A stretch of 64,000 nucleotides of DNA from Bog-473 sp963804055 (GCA_963804055.1 CAWDOU010000011.1:307152-371151), one strand, 5' to 3'. Numbered from the stretch's first letter, positions 27,221-36,971 are shown. Notes: generated by a model not told the origin, from the letters alone. Numbers and translations are program-made.

Positions 27221-27240
27221 CCTGACGCCCATGTCAGGGT
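27219..27240. promoter_or_regulatory. TetR-type palindrome, site 3
   Basis: AACCTGAC-GCCCAT-GTCAGGGT, seven of eight arm positions symmetric. It overlaps the stop codon of the ThuA-like gene and lies 64 bases upstream of the alcohol dehydrogenase start, followed at once by a 9-bp tandem repeat. Probably controls the alcohol dehydrogenase/VOC/PEP-mutase-like operon. Confidence 0.65.
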
Positions 27241-27246
27241 CGTCTT

Positions 27247-27291
27247 TTCGTCGTCTTCGTCGTCTTCGTCGTCTTCGTCGTCTTCGTCGTC
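27247..27291. repeat. Simple tandem repeat, five copies of TTCGTCGTC
   Basis: Five exact copies of a 9-base unit (45 bp) fill the space between operator site 3 and the alcohol dehydrogenase start at 27305. No ribosome binding site is visible after it. Copy-number change would alter the distance from operator and promoter to the gene. Confidence 0.9.
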
Positions 27292-27304
27292 GCTCCCCGA
27301 CGTC

Positions 27305-28330
27305 ATGGCCGCCGCCGTCTACCAGTCGCCCGGCGTCCTCACGGTCGAAGAGCGCACGGTCCCCCGTCCCGGCCCCGGCCAGATGGTCGTGCGGGTGCAC
27401 TCGTGCGGCATCTGCGGCTCCGACATCCACCAGCTGCGCGACGGGTGGGGCTTCACCCCCGGCGCCGTCGCCGGACACGAGTGGAGCGGCACCATTGCCG
27501 CCGTCGGCGAGGACGTCACCGACTGGTCCGTGGGCGAGCTGGTCGTCGGAGGTCCCGGCGCTCGCTGCGGCACCTGCCGGCGCTGCCTCGAGGGCAAGCC
27601 GTCGCAGTGCGAGAACCGCAACAGCATGAGCGGCGAACAGGCAGACGGCGCCTTTGCCGAGTACATCCTCTGCCGGGCCGCCGGCGTCCTACGCCTCCCC
27701 GAGGGCCTCTCCCCGCGCCACGCCGCCCTGGCCGAGCCGCTGTCGGTGGCGCTGCACGGCATCACCCGCTCCGGCATCGCCCCCGGCGACAGCGTCATGG
27801 TCTTCGGCGCCGGCCCCATCGGCGCGCTGAGCGTGGCCGCACTCCAGGTCATGGGGATCACCGACATCACCGTCGTCGAGCCCCACGACGGGCGCCGCCG
27901 GCTGGCGGCCGAACTCGGCGTGACCGCCCTCGTCGACCCCGCGGACCTGGAGGTCTTCCCGTCCTGGGAGCCCGAGCGGCTCTCGTCGCGCGCCGTCGAC
28001 GTCGTGCTCGAGTGCTCGGGGCACCGCGCCGCCATCGAAGCCGGGTTCTGCCAGCTGGCCCACGGCGGCATCCTGGTGATGGTCGGTGCCGGCATCGACC
28101 ATCCCACCTTCGACATCAACCGCATGATCCTCAACGAGCTGACCGTGACGGGGTCGTTCGTCTACGACCAGGGGGGCTTCGAGCGCGCGCTCGAACTCCT
28201 GGCGTCCGACGGCTTCCCGTCCGACCTGCTGATCGATCCCGCCGACATCCCGCTCACTGCAATCGGCGACACGCTCGAGGCACTCGCCGCGGGTCGCATC
28301 GCCGGAAAGGTCATGGTGGTCCCGGCATGA
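27305..28330 (+). CDS. Zinc-dependent alcohol dehydrogenase (MDR family)
   Basis: 341 aa medium-chain dehydrogenase of the sorbitol/threonine dehydrogenase-like group. Catalytic zinc ligands are C34 (SCGICGSD) and H58-E59 (GHEWSG); structural zinc cysteines are C88, C91, C94 and C102 (CGTCRRCLEGKPSQC). The Rossmann motif VFGAGPIGALS precedes VVEPHDGRR, whose Glu favours NAD. It oxidises a secondary alcohol or polyol. The stop overlaps the VOC gene (ATGA at 28327). No ribosome binding site before ATG 27305; a 9-bp repeat occupies that place, so a leaderless or coupled start is possible. Confidence 0.93.
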   Translation: MAAAVYQSPGVLTVEERTVPRPGPGQMVVRVHSCGICGSDIHQLRDGWGFTPGAVAGHEWSGTIAAVGEDVTDWSVGELVVGGPGARCGTCRRCLEGKPSQCENRNSMSGEQADGAFAEYILCRAAGVLRLPEGLSPRHAALAEPLSVALHGITRSGIAPGDSVMVFGAGPIGALSVAALQVMGITDITVVEPHDGRRRLAAELGVTALVDPADLEVFPSWEPERLSSRAVDVVLECSGHRAAIEAGFCQLAHGGILVMVGAGIDHPTFDINRMILNELTVTGSFVYDQGGFERALELLASDGFPSDLLIDPADIPLTAIGDTLEALAAGRIAGKVMVVPA

Positions 28331-28788
28331 CGCACCCCTTCTACCCATCCGGCAACCCGCGCTTCAACCACGTGGCCATGTCGCTGCCCGCCGACCTGCT
28401 CAACGAGAAGAACCGCACCGACGTGTGCCGCTTCTTCGACGAGGTGCTCGGCTTCACCGAGATGGAAGTCATGACCGAGGACCGTCGTCGCCTCATCATG
28501 AGCTGCGTCCACTGGGACCAGTTCATCTTCCTCATCGCCGAGGACGACCCGATGCGGTGCCCCCGCATGGACCACTACGGCTTCGCCGTCGGCTCGCTCG
28601 ACGAGCTGCGCGGAATCCAGGAGCGTGCCGAAGCCTTCCGGAAGTCCGACGACCGCATGGAGCTCATCGACCTGCACATGGACGACCAGAAGATGGTCAA
28701 GATCCACTCGGTGTACGTCCGCTACCTGCTGCCCATGACGATCGAGTTCCAGTACTGGGAGTTCCCCGAGCCCGCACAGGCCGGCTGA
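28327..28788 (+). CDS. VOC (glyoxalase/dioxygenase-fold) family protein
   Basis: 153 aa. Start ATG 28327 overlaps the alcohol dehydrogenase stop; the longer frame is a shadow. The VOC signature is NPRFNHVAMSLPADLL at the start, then RFFDEVLGFTEME, DHYGFAVGSLDELRGI and IEFQYWEF. Candidate metal ligands are H in FNHVA, H in MDHYGF and E in IEFQYW, so a metal-dependent reaction (isomerase, lyase or extradiol type) is possible. It is placed between an alcohol dehydrogenase and a PEP-mutase-like lyase in one operon. Substrate unknown. Confidence 0.85.
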   Translation: MTHPFYPSGNPRFNHVAMSLPADLLNEKNRTDVCRFFDEVLGFTEMEVMTEDRRRLIMSCVHWDQFIFLIAEDDPMRCPRMDHYGFAVGSLDELRGIQERAEAFRKSDDRMELIDLHMDDQKMVKIHSVYVRYLLPMTIEFQYWEFPEPAQAG

Positions 28789-28792
28789 CCGA

Positions 28793-29632
28793 ATGGCCGA
28801 GTCCTCGACGACCGGCGCCGTCGGCGCGGGACCGTCGGCCGAGCGCTTCCTCGCCCTGCACGCGCCGGGCACGCCTTTGCTCATGCCGAACGCCTGGGAC
28901 ATCGGGTCGGCGCGCCTGTTCGCCTCGCTCGGGTTCGAGGCGATCGCCACCACGAGCGGCGGGTTCGCCGCCAGCCGGGGCCGCCTCGACGGCGCCATGA
29001 CCAAGGAGGAGGTCATGGCCCACGCCGGCGAGCTGGCCGGCGCCGTGGACATCCCGGTCTCCGCCGACCTCGAGAACTGCTTCGCCGACGACCCCGAGGG
29101 CGTGTCGGCCACCATCACGACGGCGGCCGCGCTGGGGCTGGCCGGCGGATCGGTGGAGGACTTCTCCGGGGACCGGGACGCCCCGATTTACGAGCTGGCC
29201 CACGCCGCCGAGCGCGTGCGCGCCGCCGCGGAGGCCGCTCACGCAGGGAAGGGGTTCGTCCTGACGGCCCGGGCCGAGAACTATCTGCACGGCCGGGAGG
29301 ACCTGGCCGACACGATCGCCCGTCTGCAGGCGTTCCAGGAAGCCGGGGCCGATGTGCTCTTCGCACCGCGCGTCGTCGACCCGGCGGACCTGCGTCAGCT
29401 GCTCGCCTCCGTGGACCTCCCGGTGAGCGTGCTCGTGCTCCCCGGTGCCCCGACCGTGGGCGAATTGGCCGCGCTCGGGGTGAGCCGGATCTCGGTGGGC
29501 GGTGCCATCGCCGTCGCCGCCTACGGGGCCGCCATCAACGCCGTCACCGAGCTACGGGACAACGGAACCTGCGGCTACTGGGACCTGGCGGCGGTGGCCC
29601 GTCCGGTCATCGGCGACGCGTTCACTCGCTGA
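28793..29632 (+). CDS. Isocitrate lyase/PEP mutase superfamily protein
   Basis: 279 aa. The superfamily fold is shown by PLLMPNAWDIGSARLFASLGFEAIATTS, DIPVSADLENCF (D92 and E94 bind Mg), GLAGGSVEDFSG, RAENYLHG and ADVLFAPRV. The KKCGH-type loop that carries the catalytic cysteine of isocitrate and methylisocitrate lyases is not present, so it is more like the oxaloacetate/2-oxoacid-processing or phosphonate-type branch. It starts four bases after the VOC stop, and its end overlaps the convergent RidA gene by 11 bases. It likely splits or decarboxylates a 2-oxoacid made in this pathway. Confidence 0.85.
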   Translation: MAESSTTGAVGAGPSAERFLALHAPGTPLLMPNAWDIGSARLFASLGFEAIATTSGGFAASRGRLDGAMTKEEVMAHAGELAGAVDIPVSADLENCFADDPEGVSATITTAAALGLAGGSVEDFSGDRDAPIYELAHAAERVRAAAEAAHAGKGFVLTARAENYLHGREDLADTIARLQAFQEAGADVLFAPRVVDPADLRQLLASVDLPVSVLVLPGAPTVGELAALGVSRISVGGAIAVAAYGAAINAVTELRDNGTCGYWDLAAVARPVIGDAFTR

Positions 29633-30092
29633 CGGCGACCGTCACCTCTATCTCGACCGCCCCGTTGCGGGGCAGCGACGCCACGCCGATGGCCGACCGC
29701 GTGTGGCGGCCCGCCTCGCCGAAGACGTCGGCCAGGACCTTGCTCGCCCCGTCCACCACCGCCGGCTGCTGATGGAAGTCCGGCGCCGAGGACACGAAGC
29801 CGGTCACCGTGAGGACGCGGGTGATGCGGTCGAGAGAGCCGAGCTCCGCCTCGAGGACGGCGAGAGCATTCAGCGCGCACACCGCGGCAGCTTCGGTGCC
29901 CTCTTCGGTCGTCACGGTATCGCCCAGTCGCCCGAGGCAGGTCAGTTCCCCGGCAATGCGGGGCAGTTGCCCAGAAGTGCGCGCCACACCCTGATGCACT
30001 ACGACCGCGTCCAGCGGATCGTGCGGCGGGTGCGGGCCGTGCAGCGTGAGGCCCAGCTCGGCGAGCCGGGCGCGGATCCTTCCGTCGCTCAT
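29622..30092 (-). CDS. RidA/YjgF-like protein
   Basis: 156 aa, the larger (about 150 aa) RidA subgroup. Marks: VHQGVARTSGQLP, AAAVCALNALAVLEAELGSLDRITRVLTVTGFV, then SAIGVASLPRNGAVEIEVTVAV. The conserved Arg that binds the carboxylate of 2-iminoacids in true RidA sits near the C-terminus of the family; here that place reads SLPRNGAVEIE, so it may be kept. RidA members hydrolyse reactive enamines or imines, or take part in catabolic ring-opening steps. It lies five bases after the stop of the class II aldolase gene on the same strand, so they are one operon. Confidence 0.85.
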   Translation of the reverse strand: MSDGRIRARLAELGLTLHGPHPPHDPLDAVVVHQGVARTSGQLPRIAGELTCLGRLGDTVTTEEGTEAAAVCALNALAVLEAELGSLDRITRVLTVTGFVSSAPDFHQQPAVVDGASKVLADVFGEAGRHTRSAIGVASLPRNGAVEIEVTVAVSE

Positions 30093-30097
30093 GCCGG

Positions 30098-30736
30098 CTA
30101 CCGCATGAAGGGGTAGACGTTCATGAAGTTCTCGTTGACCTTCTCGGGCAACGGGAAGATGCCGCCGAGCTGCTTGGAGCCCCAGATGATCTTGGCCGAG
30201 CGCTCCACCAGCGCGGTGTTGTGCATCGTCTTCTGCATGGTCGTCCCGATGGCCACCATGCCGTGGTTGGCGATCAGCGCGGCGCCCCGGTTCTCGAGCG
30301 CCTTCACGACCTGCTCGGCCAGGTCGGACGAACCGCTGGGGCAGTACTCCGTGCAGCGGATGTCACCGCCCAGGTACACCGTGAACTCATCGATGCAGCT
30401 GGGGATGTCCTGGTGGGCGACGGCGAACATGGTGGCGTACACCGCGTGGGAGTGGATGCAGACCGCAATGTCCTCGTAGGCGTTCATGGCCGCCAGGTGG
30501 AGGTACTTCTCCGACGTCGGGCCCCGCTCGCCCGAGACCACGTCGCCGGCCGGGTTGACGATGACGATGTCGTCCTCCGTCATGATGCGGTAGTCGAGCG
30601 ACGAGGGGGTGACAGCGATGTTGCCGTCCTCCATCCGGGCCGAGATGTTGCCCGACGTCCCTTCGACGAGCCCCTTCTCGAGGAGCTCCTTCGCCGCGGC
30701 GACGATCTCAGCTGGTGCGTTCTCTATGAAGGCCAT
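30098..30736 (-). CDS. Class II aldolase/adducin family protein (L-fuculose-phosphate aldolase-like)
   Basis: 212 aa from ATG 30736 with GAGGAGA nine bases upstream. The zinc-dependent aldolase fold is complete: GTSGNISARMEDG, the catalytic Glu in GPTSEKYLH (E76), zinc ligands H95 and H97 (IHSHAVYAT) and H158 (IANHGMVAIG). Family members cleave sugar phosphates such as fuculose-1-phosphate or act as decarboxylases or epimerases. Operator site 4 lies about 82 bases upstream, in the promoter shared with the SDR gene. It is followed by the RidA-like gene. The exact sugar or hydroxyacid is unknown. Confidence 0.9.
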   Translation of the reverse strand: MAFIENAPAEIVAAAKELLEKGLVEGTSGNISARMEDGNIAVTPSSLDYRIMTEDDIVIVNPAGDVVSGERGPTSEKYLHLAAMNAYEDIAVCIHSHAVYATMFAVAHQDIPSCIDEFTVYLGGDIRCTEYCPSGSSDLAEQVVKALENRGAALIANHGMVAIGTTMQKTMHNTALVERSAKIIWGSKQLGGIFPLPEKVNENFMNVYPFMR

Positions 30737-30814
30737 GGCCCGGGTCTCCTCACGGCTGGGCGGGCGAAGGTCGTCGCCCGGCGGTCGTCCCCGATCGTAC
30801 AACGCCGGGGGCGA

Positions 30815-30836
30815 TGCCTGACACGGCTGTCAGAGA
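30815..30836. promoter_or_regulatory. TetR-type palindrome, site 4
   Basis: TGCCTGAC-ACGGCT-GTCAGAGA. The 5-base core CTGAC-N6-GTCAG (30818-30833) is perfect and the flanks are degenerate. It lies in the divergent gap between the class II aldolase gene (start 30736) and the SDR gene (start 30869), 33 bases before the SDR ATG. Confidence 0.6.
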
Positions 30837-30868
30837 ACGGGTGCCGTGCCGGGGTACTGTCTGGCCCC

Positions 30869-31759
30869 ATGGGACTTCTTGACGGACGGGCGGCGGTGGT
30901 GACGGGTGCAGGACGGGGCATCGGGCGGGATATCGCCCTCTGCCTGGCGTCTGAGGGCGCCAAGATCGTGGTGAACGACGTCGGCGTGACGTTGGGTGGT
31001 GCCGGGACCGAGGAGGACCCGGCGGCGCAGGTGTGCAAGGAGATCGAGGCGGCGGGCGGCAGCGCGGTGCCCAACTACGACTCGGTGAGCGACTTCGAGG
31101 GCGCCGGGCGGATCATCGGGGCGGCGGTCGACAACTTCGGGTCGATCGACATCGTGGTCAACAACGCCGGGATCGTGCGTGACCGCACCATCGTCAAGAT
31201 GGACGAGGCGGACTACGACGCCGTGATCGCGGTGCATCAGAAGGGGACGTTCAACACGGTGCGCCATGCCGCTCCCCTCATGAAGGACGCCGGGTACGGG
31301 CGGATCGTCAACATCACCTCCTCGGCGGGGCTGCGGGGCAACTTCGGCCAGACGAACTACGGAGCCGCCAAGGCCGCCATCATGGGGATGACCTTCGTCT
31401 GGGCCCTCGAGCTCGGCAAGTACGGGATCACGGTGAACGCGGTGGCCCCGGCGGGCTTCACCCGCATGACGGAGAACCTCTACGCGGGTGGCGAGCCGCC
31501 GGCGGACCAGGATCCTGCCTTGAACGCGCCGCTGATCGCCTTCCTGGCGTCCGAGGACGCGTCCTACGTCAACGGGCAGGTCCTCGGTCGCACGGGATTT
31601 GCGTACACGTTGTTCCAGACGCCGCGGCAGATCGCCTCCATGTGGCGCGAGGGCGGCTGGACCCCCCAGGAGGTGGCCGACCATTTCCACGAGGTGCTGG
31701 GACAACACCTCCAGCCCGTCGGCATGGGCGACCACCCCCTTCTGGGCAAGAAGGACTGA
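30869..31759 (+). CDS. SDR family oxidoreductase (3-hydroxyacyl-CoA dehydrogenase-like)
   Basis: 296 aa from ATG 30869 (MGLLDGRAAVVTG); the 500-codon frame upstream is antisense to the aldolase. The cofactor motif is TGAGRGIG (12-19), then VVNDVG after beta-2, NNAGI, and catalytic Ser, Tyr and Lys in NITSSAGLRGNFGQTNYGAAKA. The long segment after beta-2 with LGGAGTEEDPA and the C-terminal WREGGWTPQEVADHFHEVLG resemble the dehydrogenase domain of peroxisomal multifunctional enzyme type 2. It probably oxidises a 3-hydroxyacyl-CoA with NAD. Operator site 4 sits in its promoter. Confidence 0.92.
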   Translation: MGLLDGRAAVVTGAGRGIGRDIALCLASEGAKIVVNDVGVTLGGAGTEEDPAAQVCKEIEAAGGSAVPNYDSVSDFEGAGRIIGAAVDNFGSIDIVVNNAGIVRDRTIVKMDEADYDAVIAVHQKGTFNTVRHAAPLMKDAGYGRIVNITSSAGLRGNFGQTNYGAAKAAIMGMTFVWALELGKYGITVNAVAPAGFTRMTENLYAGGEPPADQDPALNAPLIAFLASEDASYVNGQVLGRTGFAYTLFQTPRQIASMWREGGWTPQEVADHFHEVLGQHLQPVGMGDHPLLGKKD

Positions 31760-31866
31760 GACGACAGCTCTGCAGCGACGCTGAGGGCCGTCGGGGCGAG
31801 GGCGGGTCGACGCCAGCCTGGGTAGGGTGGGACTGCTCAAAACACACAATCCAGGGAGGGCACCCC

Positions 31867-33285
<1,419 letters not shown>

Positions 33286-33340
33286 GGGCCACCTCGCCGC
33301 CCGCTGTCCGGGCGTTGCAGGAGCTGGTCGCAGTTCCACG

Positions 33341-33371
33341 GACCACGGTGATCTCGCGGAGCACCGTGGTC
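33341..33371. promoter_or_regulatory. 10-bp inverted repeat (GACCACGGTG / CACCGTGGTC)
   Basis: Exact 10-base arms separated by 11 bases, in the 132-bp gap between the aldehyde dehydrogenase stop and the hydrolase start (33418). There is no T run on either side, so an intrinsic terminator is not indicated; an operator, or a hairpin that stabilises the upstream mRNA, are alternatives. Confidence 0.45.
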
Positions 33372-33417
33372 ATGGCGGCTTGAAACAAATGGGTGTCCAG
33401 GGGGAGCGGGAGGGTTC

Positions 33418-34248
33418 ATGAGTACGGCGCGCAACGGCACAGTCGAGATCTACTACGAGGAATTCGGTGATCCGGAGGCGCCCACGCTCCTCCTCGTCAA
33501 CGGGCTCGGATCACAGTGCCTGAACTACGACGTGTCGTGGTGCCAGCTCTTCTGTGACGAGGGCTTCCATGTCGTGCGCTTCGACAACCGCGACGTCGGG
33601 CTCTCGACGAAGCTCCACGGCACGGACTATGCGCTCGTGAACATGGCCGATGACGCCATCGCCGTCCTCGACGCGTTGGGGGTGGACGGGGCTCATGTGA
33701 TGGGCTGCTCCATGGGCGGCATGATCGTCCAACGGCTTGCGCTGAACCACCCCGACCGCGTGTTGTCTTTGACGTCGGTGATGTCGCGCACCGGTGAGCC
33801 GGGCTACGGCGAGAGCTCTGAGGAGGCGCTGGCCTTCCTGCTGGCGCCGCCGGCGACATCGCGGGCGGCCTACATCGAACGACAGGTGGCCGCCCACCAC
33901 GTCTACGGGTCGAAGCCCGAGTGGCTCGACGATGACGCCATCCGGGCCCGGGCCGCCGCCGCATACGACCGCTGCTTCTGTCCGGAGGGTGTGGGGCGGC
34001 AGATGCACGCCATCATGCAGGATGGCTCGCGGTCCGACGAGCTGGCAGGGCTCGACGTCCCCGCCCTGGTGATCCACGGCAGCCGGGACACGCTCATCGA
34101 CCCCAGCGGCGGCCGCCGCACCGCCGAGGTCATTCCGGGGGCTCGCTATGTCGAGATCGACGGCATGGGTCACGACTACCCGCCCCCGGTGTGGAAGGAG
34201 TGGGTGACCGTGTGGTCCGACTTCGCCCACTCCGCAGTTCGGGCCTGA
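33418..34248 (+). CDS. Alpha/beta-fold hydrolase
   Basis: 276 aa from ATG 33418 with a GGGAGCGGGAGG ribosome binding site. Catalytic triad candidates: nucleophile S98 in GCSMGG, an Asp in HGSRDTLIDP (about 225) and H252 in GMGHDYPP. The oxyanion region VNGLGSQCLNYD precedes FDNRDVGLS, a motif common in actinobacterial ester and lactone hydrolases of this type. It would cleave an ester, lactone or C-C bond in the cytoplasm; no signal peptide. It converges with the YihY-type gene (15 bases apart). Confidence 0.9.
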   Translation: MSTARNGTVEIYYEEFGDPEAPTLLLVNGLGSQCLNYDVSWCQLFCDEGFHVVRFDNRDVGLSTKLHGTDYALVNMADDAIAVLDALGVDGAHVMGCSMGGMIVQRLALNHPDRVLSLTSVMSRTGEPGYGESSEEALAFLLAPPATSRAAYIERQVAAHHVYGSKPEWLDDDAIRARAAAAYDRCFCPEGVGRQMHAIMQDGSRSDELAGLDVPALVIHGSRDTLIDPSGGRRTAEVIPGARYVEIDGMGHDYPPPVWKEWVTVWSDFAHSAVRA

Positions 34249-34263
34249 CGTACGCAGCGGCTC

Positions 34264-35229
34264 TTACGAGGGCGACATCACGTCGCCGGACCCGGCCTCG
34301 CGGCCGGTCCGGTGTTTCCACAGGGACGCATTCGCTGCAATGGCAGCAGTGAGCAGCCGCCCCGCGAGATACGTCCAGAGCAGCAGCGCCAGGGCGATGC
34401 CGATGGCGCCGTAGAGGGCTGACTTCCTCGTGACCACGTGGACGACGTAGGTGATGGTGAGGATCTGCAGGACCCCCACGCCCACGCCGACGATGAGCGC
34501 TCCGGGGAGGAGGGCCCACAACGCGCACTGGTCACGCGGCAACAGCCACGAGGCCAGAAACCAGGCGCCGCCCGCATAGGCGACGGTCATGACCAGGGCG
34601 ACGATGCGCAGCAGGAGCGACTGCGAGCCGACCCATGCGGTCAGGTCTGCCAGGCCGAACATCGCGGTGACGAAGCCGACGAGGATGAGCGGGGCCCAAG
34701 GGCTCGGCTTGCGGGGCGGCGTCACCCGCCAGATCAGGCGGTGGACGATCCAGAGGACCTGGACGAGTGAGCGTGCCGTCAGGGCCAGAGCGAACCCGCC
34801 GACGATCAGGGCGAACAGCCGGTTGGCCAGAGACAAGGTGCTGGTGCTGGAAACCGCGCTGGCGAGGAGCCCACCGATACCGGCCGAGCGGGCTGCGTCC
34901 CCTGGATCCTGGCCTGCCGCCGTCGACGCCAGGCCGAAGCCGGTGCAGACGACGAACGCGTACGGCACCAGGAACATGAACAGGCGAAACGCCACGGCCG
35001 CAGCCAGGACGCCGCCGCCACTCTGGGCATCCCGCTCGACGGCCTCGAACGCTGTGTCGATCGAAGCCGAGTCGGCCCGCCTGGCTTCGATACCGGCGCG
35101 CGTCCGTTGCGCTCGGTCGCGCAGATGGGCCACCCGGGTCCGGACGGACTCTCGGGTCGACGTGGGCCCTCCGGGGGCGCTGGGGCCTGGTGGCGCCTGG
35201 TCGCCTTCGAGATCACCGGCTGTGGCCAC
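34264..35229 (-). CDS. YihY/BrkB family membrane protein
   Basis: 321 aa from GTG 35229 (VATAGDLEGD), with a GGAG seven bases upstream; the frame extends to 35430 but with non-coding composition. A soluble N-terminus (about 80 residues, coiled and charged) is followed by about six transmembrane helices: FRLFMFLVPYAFVVCTGFGLA opens the domain, GAIGIALALLLWTYLAGRLL closes it. The YihY/UPF0761 family was once called RNase BN in error; the function is unknown. The basic C-terminal tail is cytoplasmic. Confidence 0.85.
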   Translation of the reverse strand: MATAGDLEGDQAPPGPSAPGGPTSTRESVRTRVAHLRDRAQRTRAGIEARRADSASIDTAFEAVERDAQSGGGVLAAAVAFRLFMFLVPYAFVVCTGFGLASTAAGQDPGDAARSAGIGGLLASAVSSTSTLSLANRLFALIVGGFALALTARSLVQVLWIVHRLIWRVTPPRKPSPWAPLILVGFVTAMFGLADLTAWVGSQSLLLRIVALVMTVAYAGGAWFLASWLLPRDQCALWALLPGALIVGVGVGVLQILTITYVVHVVTRKSALYGAIGIALALLLWTYLAGRLLTAAIAANASLWKHRTGREAGSGDVMSPS

Positions 35230-35435
35230 CCCGCATTCTCCACCCCAAACCGGACTGAGCGAGGACACACCGGCCACCGACACGACCAGGCAGCCTGGGC
35301 GTTCTCGAGCGCGATACGGCATCGTCGAAGCGCTGAGGCCACACCGGGCGTAGGGTGAGTGGCGGACGCCCGTCAGGTGCCCGGACGATTTTTCCCGGTT
35401 CTGCGCCCGGCGGGTGCCACAAAGGAGCATTCATC

Positions 35436-35672
35436 ATGACCTCATCCGAGTGTTTGCACGTTGCGGGCCAATTGGACGATCACCACGCTCCCGAAACGAA
35501 TGGCCGCATCGCCGTCTGTCGGAAGTGCGGTGCGCGTACGGATGGCCCGACCGGAGTGCACCACGTCATTCAGGAGGGTCGCGTCGTGCGCTCCAGTGAG
35601 TGGCTCGTTGCGCAATCACGCCTTCGTGACATCGCTCACGCCCAGATGCTCCGAGGAACATCACCGACCTGA
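35436..35672 (+). CDS. Small Cys-containing protein
   Basis: 78 aa from ATG 35436 with AAAGGAG nine bases upstream, which makes this start convincing. It has C6 (SSECLHVAG) and a CxxC pair (VCRKCGARTDGPTGVHH), with several His, so a small metal site is possible. No family recognised. It is divergent from the YihY-type gene and converges with the DUF222-HNH gene. Its AT content is a little higher than that of its neighbours. Confidence 0.6.
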   Translation: MTSSECLHVAGQLDDHHAPETNGRIAVCRKCGARTDGPTGVHHVIQEGRVVRSSEWLVAQSRLRDIAHAQMLRGTSPT

Positions 35673-35696
35673 GTCGGAGGCTGGGTTCTCAGTCGC

Positions 35697-36971
35697 TCAG
35701 TCCCGCTCCCGCCGGCCCGAGACCGTGGTCCAGCGGGGGTCAGGGCGCGAGACCATGACCCGGCCGGTGGGGCCGACGATGCGCAGCTCGGCATTGGCGT
35801 TGCCGGTCATGGACCAGCCCTTCGAGTGGATCTTGTGGTGGTGGAACTCGCAGCACAAGATCAGGTTGTCGAGATCAGTCCCTCCGTCGCGTTTCCACGG
35901 GACGATGTGGTGCACGTTGGTGAAGGTCGAGGCCGCACAGCCCGGGAAGCGACAGCACCGGTCCCGTCGGATTACCTCTCGGCGCTGGGTGTCGGTGGGG
36001 AAGCGCCGGGCCCGGCCCTCGTACATGGTGTGCCCGACGTCGTCGTCGAGGGCCACCACCACCGTGGCGTCACAAGCCAGGCGCTGGACCGTGTGCGCAT
36101 CGACCAGGCCTGCGTGTTCGAGCTCGGCCACCAGGGCGCTGCCCTCTCCTGAGCCCTCCACCAGGTCCGCCAGGGCGACGTGGGCCACCACGAGGTGCAT
36201 GCTGGGCGTGGCGGGCGTGGCGGCCCGGTTCGAGGACCCCGGGGCAGCCGAGCGGATCAGGCCCAAGAAGGCGTCACAGAGGCGCTGGTCCCAGCGGGTC
36301 TCGCCTTCAGAGGGGATCGCCTTGGCCCGGGCCTCGAGGCAGGTCTTGGTCTGGGCGTAGGACTCGGCGGGCAGCTGGAGCGACACGGTGCGCAAGGCGT
36401 CGTTGCAGCGCAGGTAGCGCCGGTCGTGCTCCGAGACATCCCCGAAGCCCGAACCCGAACGCGACCGCATCTGCTGAGCCGTGGTCCGGGCCACCTCGAC
36501 CAGTTGGCGCACCGAGCACGCCTTGGCCTCCTCGCACAGCGCCCGGTCACTCTCCGGAGTCGCCACCTCGGCCACGGCGCGCACCTTGTCCAAGGAGACC
36601 TCCCCTGCACGAAGCGACCCGACGAGGTGGGGCAGGTCCCAGGCCTTCTCACCCACCCGGACCAGGGCCCGCGCCGTCGGTGTTGCGACCCCGAAGCGCT
36701 CGGCCACCCACGACTCGGACGAGGTGGCTCCCTCGTCCGCATAGGCGGCCCGACGCTCGAGCTCACCCAAGGAGGCCACGATGATCGCCTCGGCGGCCGC
36801 CTTCTGGCGAAAGGCCTTCTCGAGACCGGCCACCAGTTCCTCGTTCGAGCGCACCGCCACCTCGCTGATCAGTGCGGCACCGGCAGCGGGACCAGCACCA
36901 GCGCCGGGACCGGCGGCATCGTCGGCACCGGCGTCGTTGCGAGAGTTGAGCGTCTGTGTCTTGGCCGTCAC
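35697..36971 (-). CDS. DUF222 / HNH endonuclease signature protein
   Basis: 424 aa. The N-terminal DUF222 region (about 40-290) is rich in helices and has the usual SSESWVAERFGVATPTARALVRV-type start. The C-terminal HNH domain has CRFPGC, then TNVHHIVPW and GGTDLDNLILCCEFHHHKIHSKGW with zinc cysteines and the catalytic His. These proteins occur in many copies in actinobacteria, some with the 13E12-type repeat name, and may be mobile or defence-related nucleases. No phage or element genes flank it here. An Ala/Gly/Pro tract follows the start. Confidence 0.9.
   Translation of the reverse strand: MTAKTQTLNSRNDAGADDAAGPGAGAGPAAGAALISEVAVRSNEELVAGLEKAFRQKAAAEAIIVASLGELERRAAYADEGATSSESWVAERFGVATPTARALVRVGEKAWDLPHLVGSLRAGEVSLDKVRAVAEVATPESDRALCEEAKACSVRQLVEVARTTAQQMRSRSGSGFGDVSEHDRRYLRCNDALRTVSLQLPAESYAQTKTCLEARAKAIPSEGETRWDQRLCDAFLGLIRSAAPGSSNRAATPATPSMHLVVAHVALADLVEGSGEGSALVAELEHAGLVDAHTVQRLACDATVVVALDDDVGHTMYEGRARRFPTDTQRREVIRRDRCCRFPGCAASTFTNVHHIVPWKRDGGTDLDNLILCCEFHHHKIHSKGWSMTGNANAELRIVGPTGRVMVSRPDPRWTTVSGRRERD

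Noticed and set aside
25757..27478. 573-codon open frame
   Set aside because: Its first 358 codons are antisense to the ThuA-like gene and alcohol dehydrogenase start; the real RraA-like gene starts at GTG 26404.
27231..27629. ATG inside operator site 3 leading into an RRLRRL repeat peptide
   Set aside because: Out of frame with the alcohol dehydrogenase and made by the 9-bp repeat; no ribosome binding site.
35697..36971. DUF222-HNH gene as part of an intein, group II intron or phage
   Set aside because: No intron structure, host gene, integrase or att-like repeats around it.
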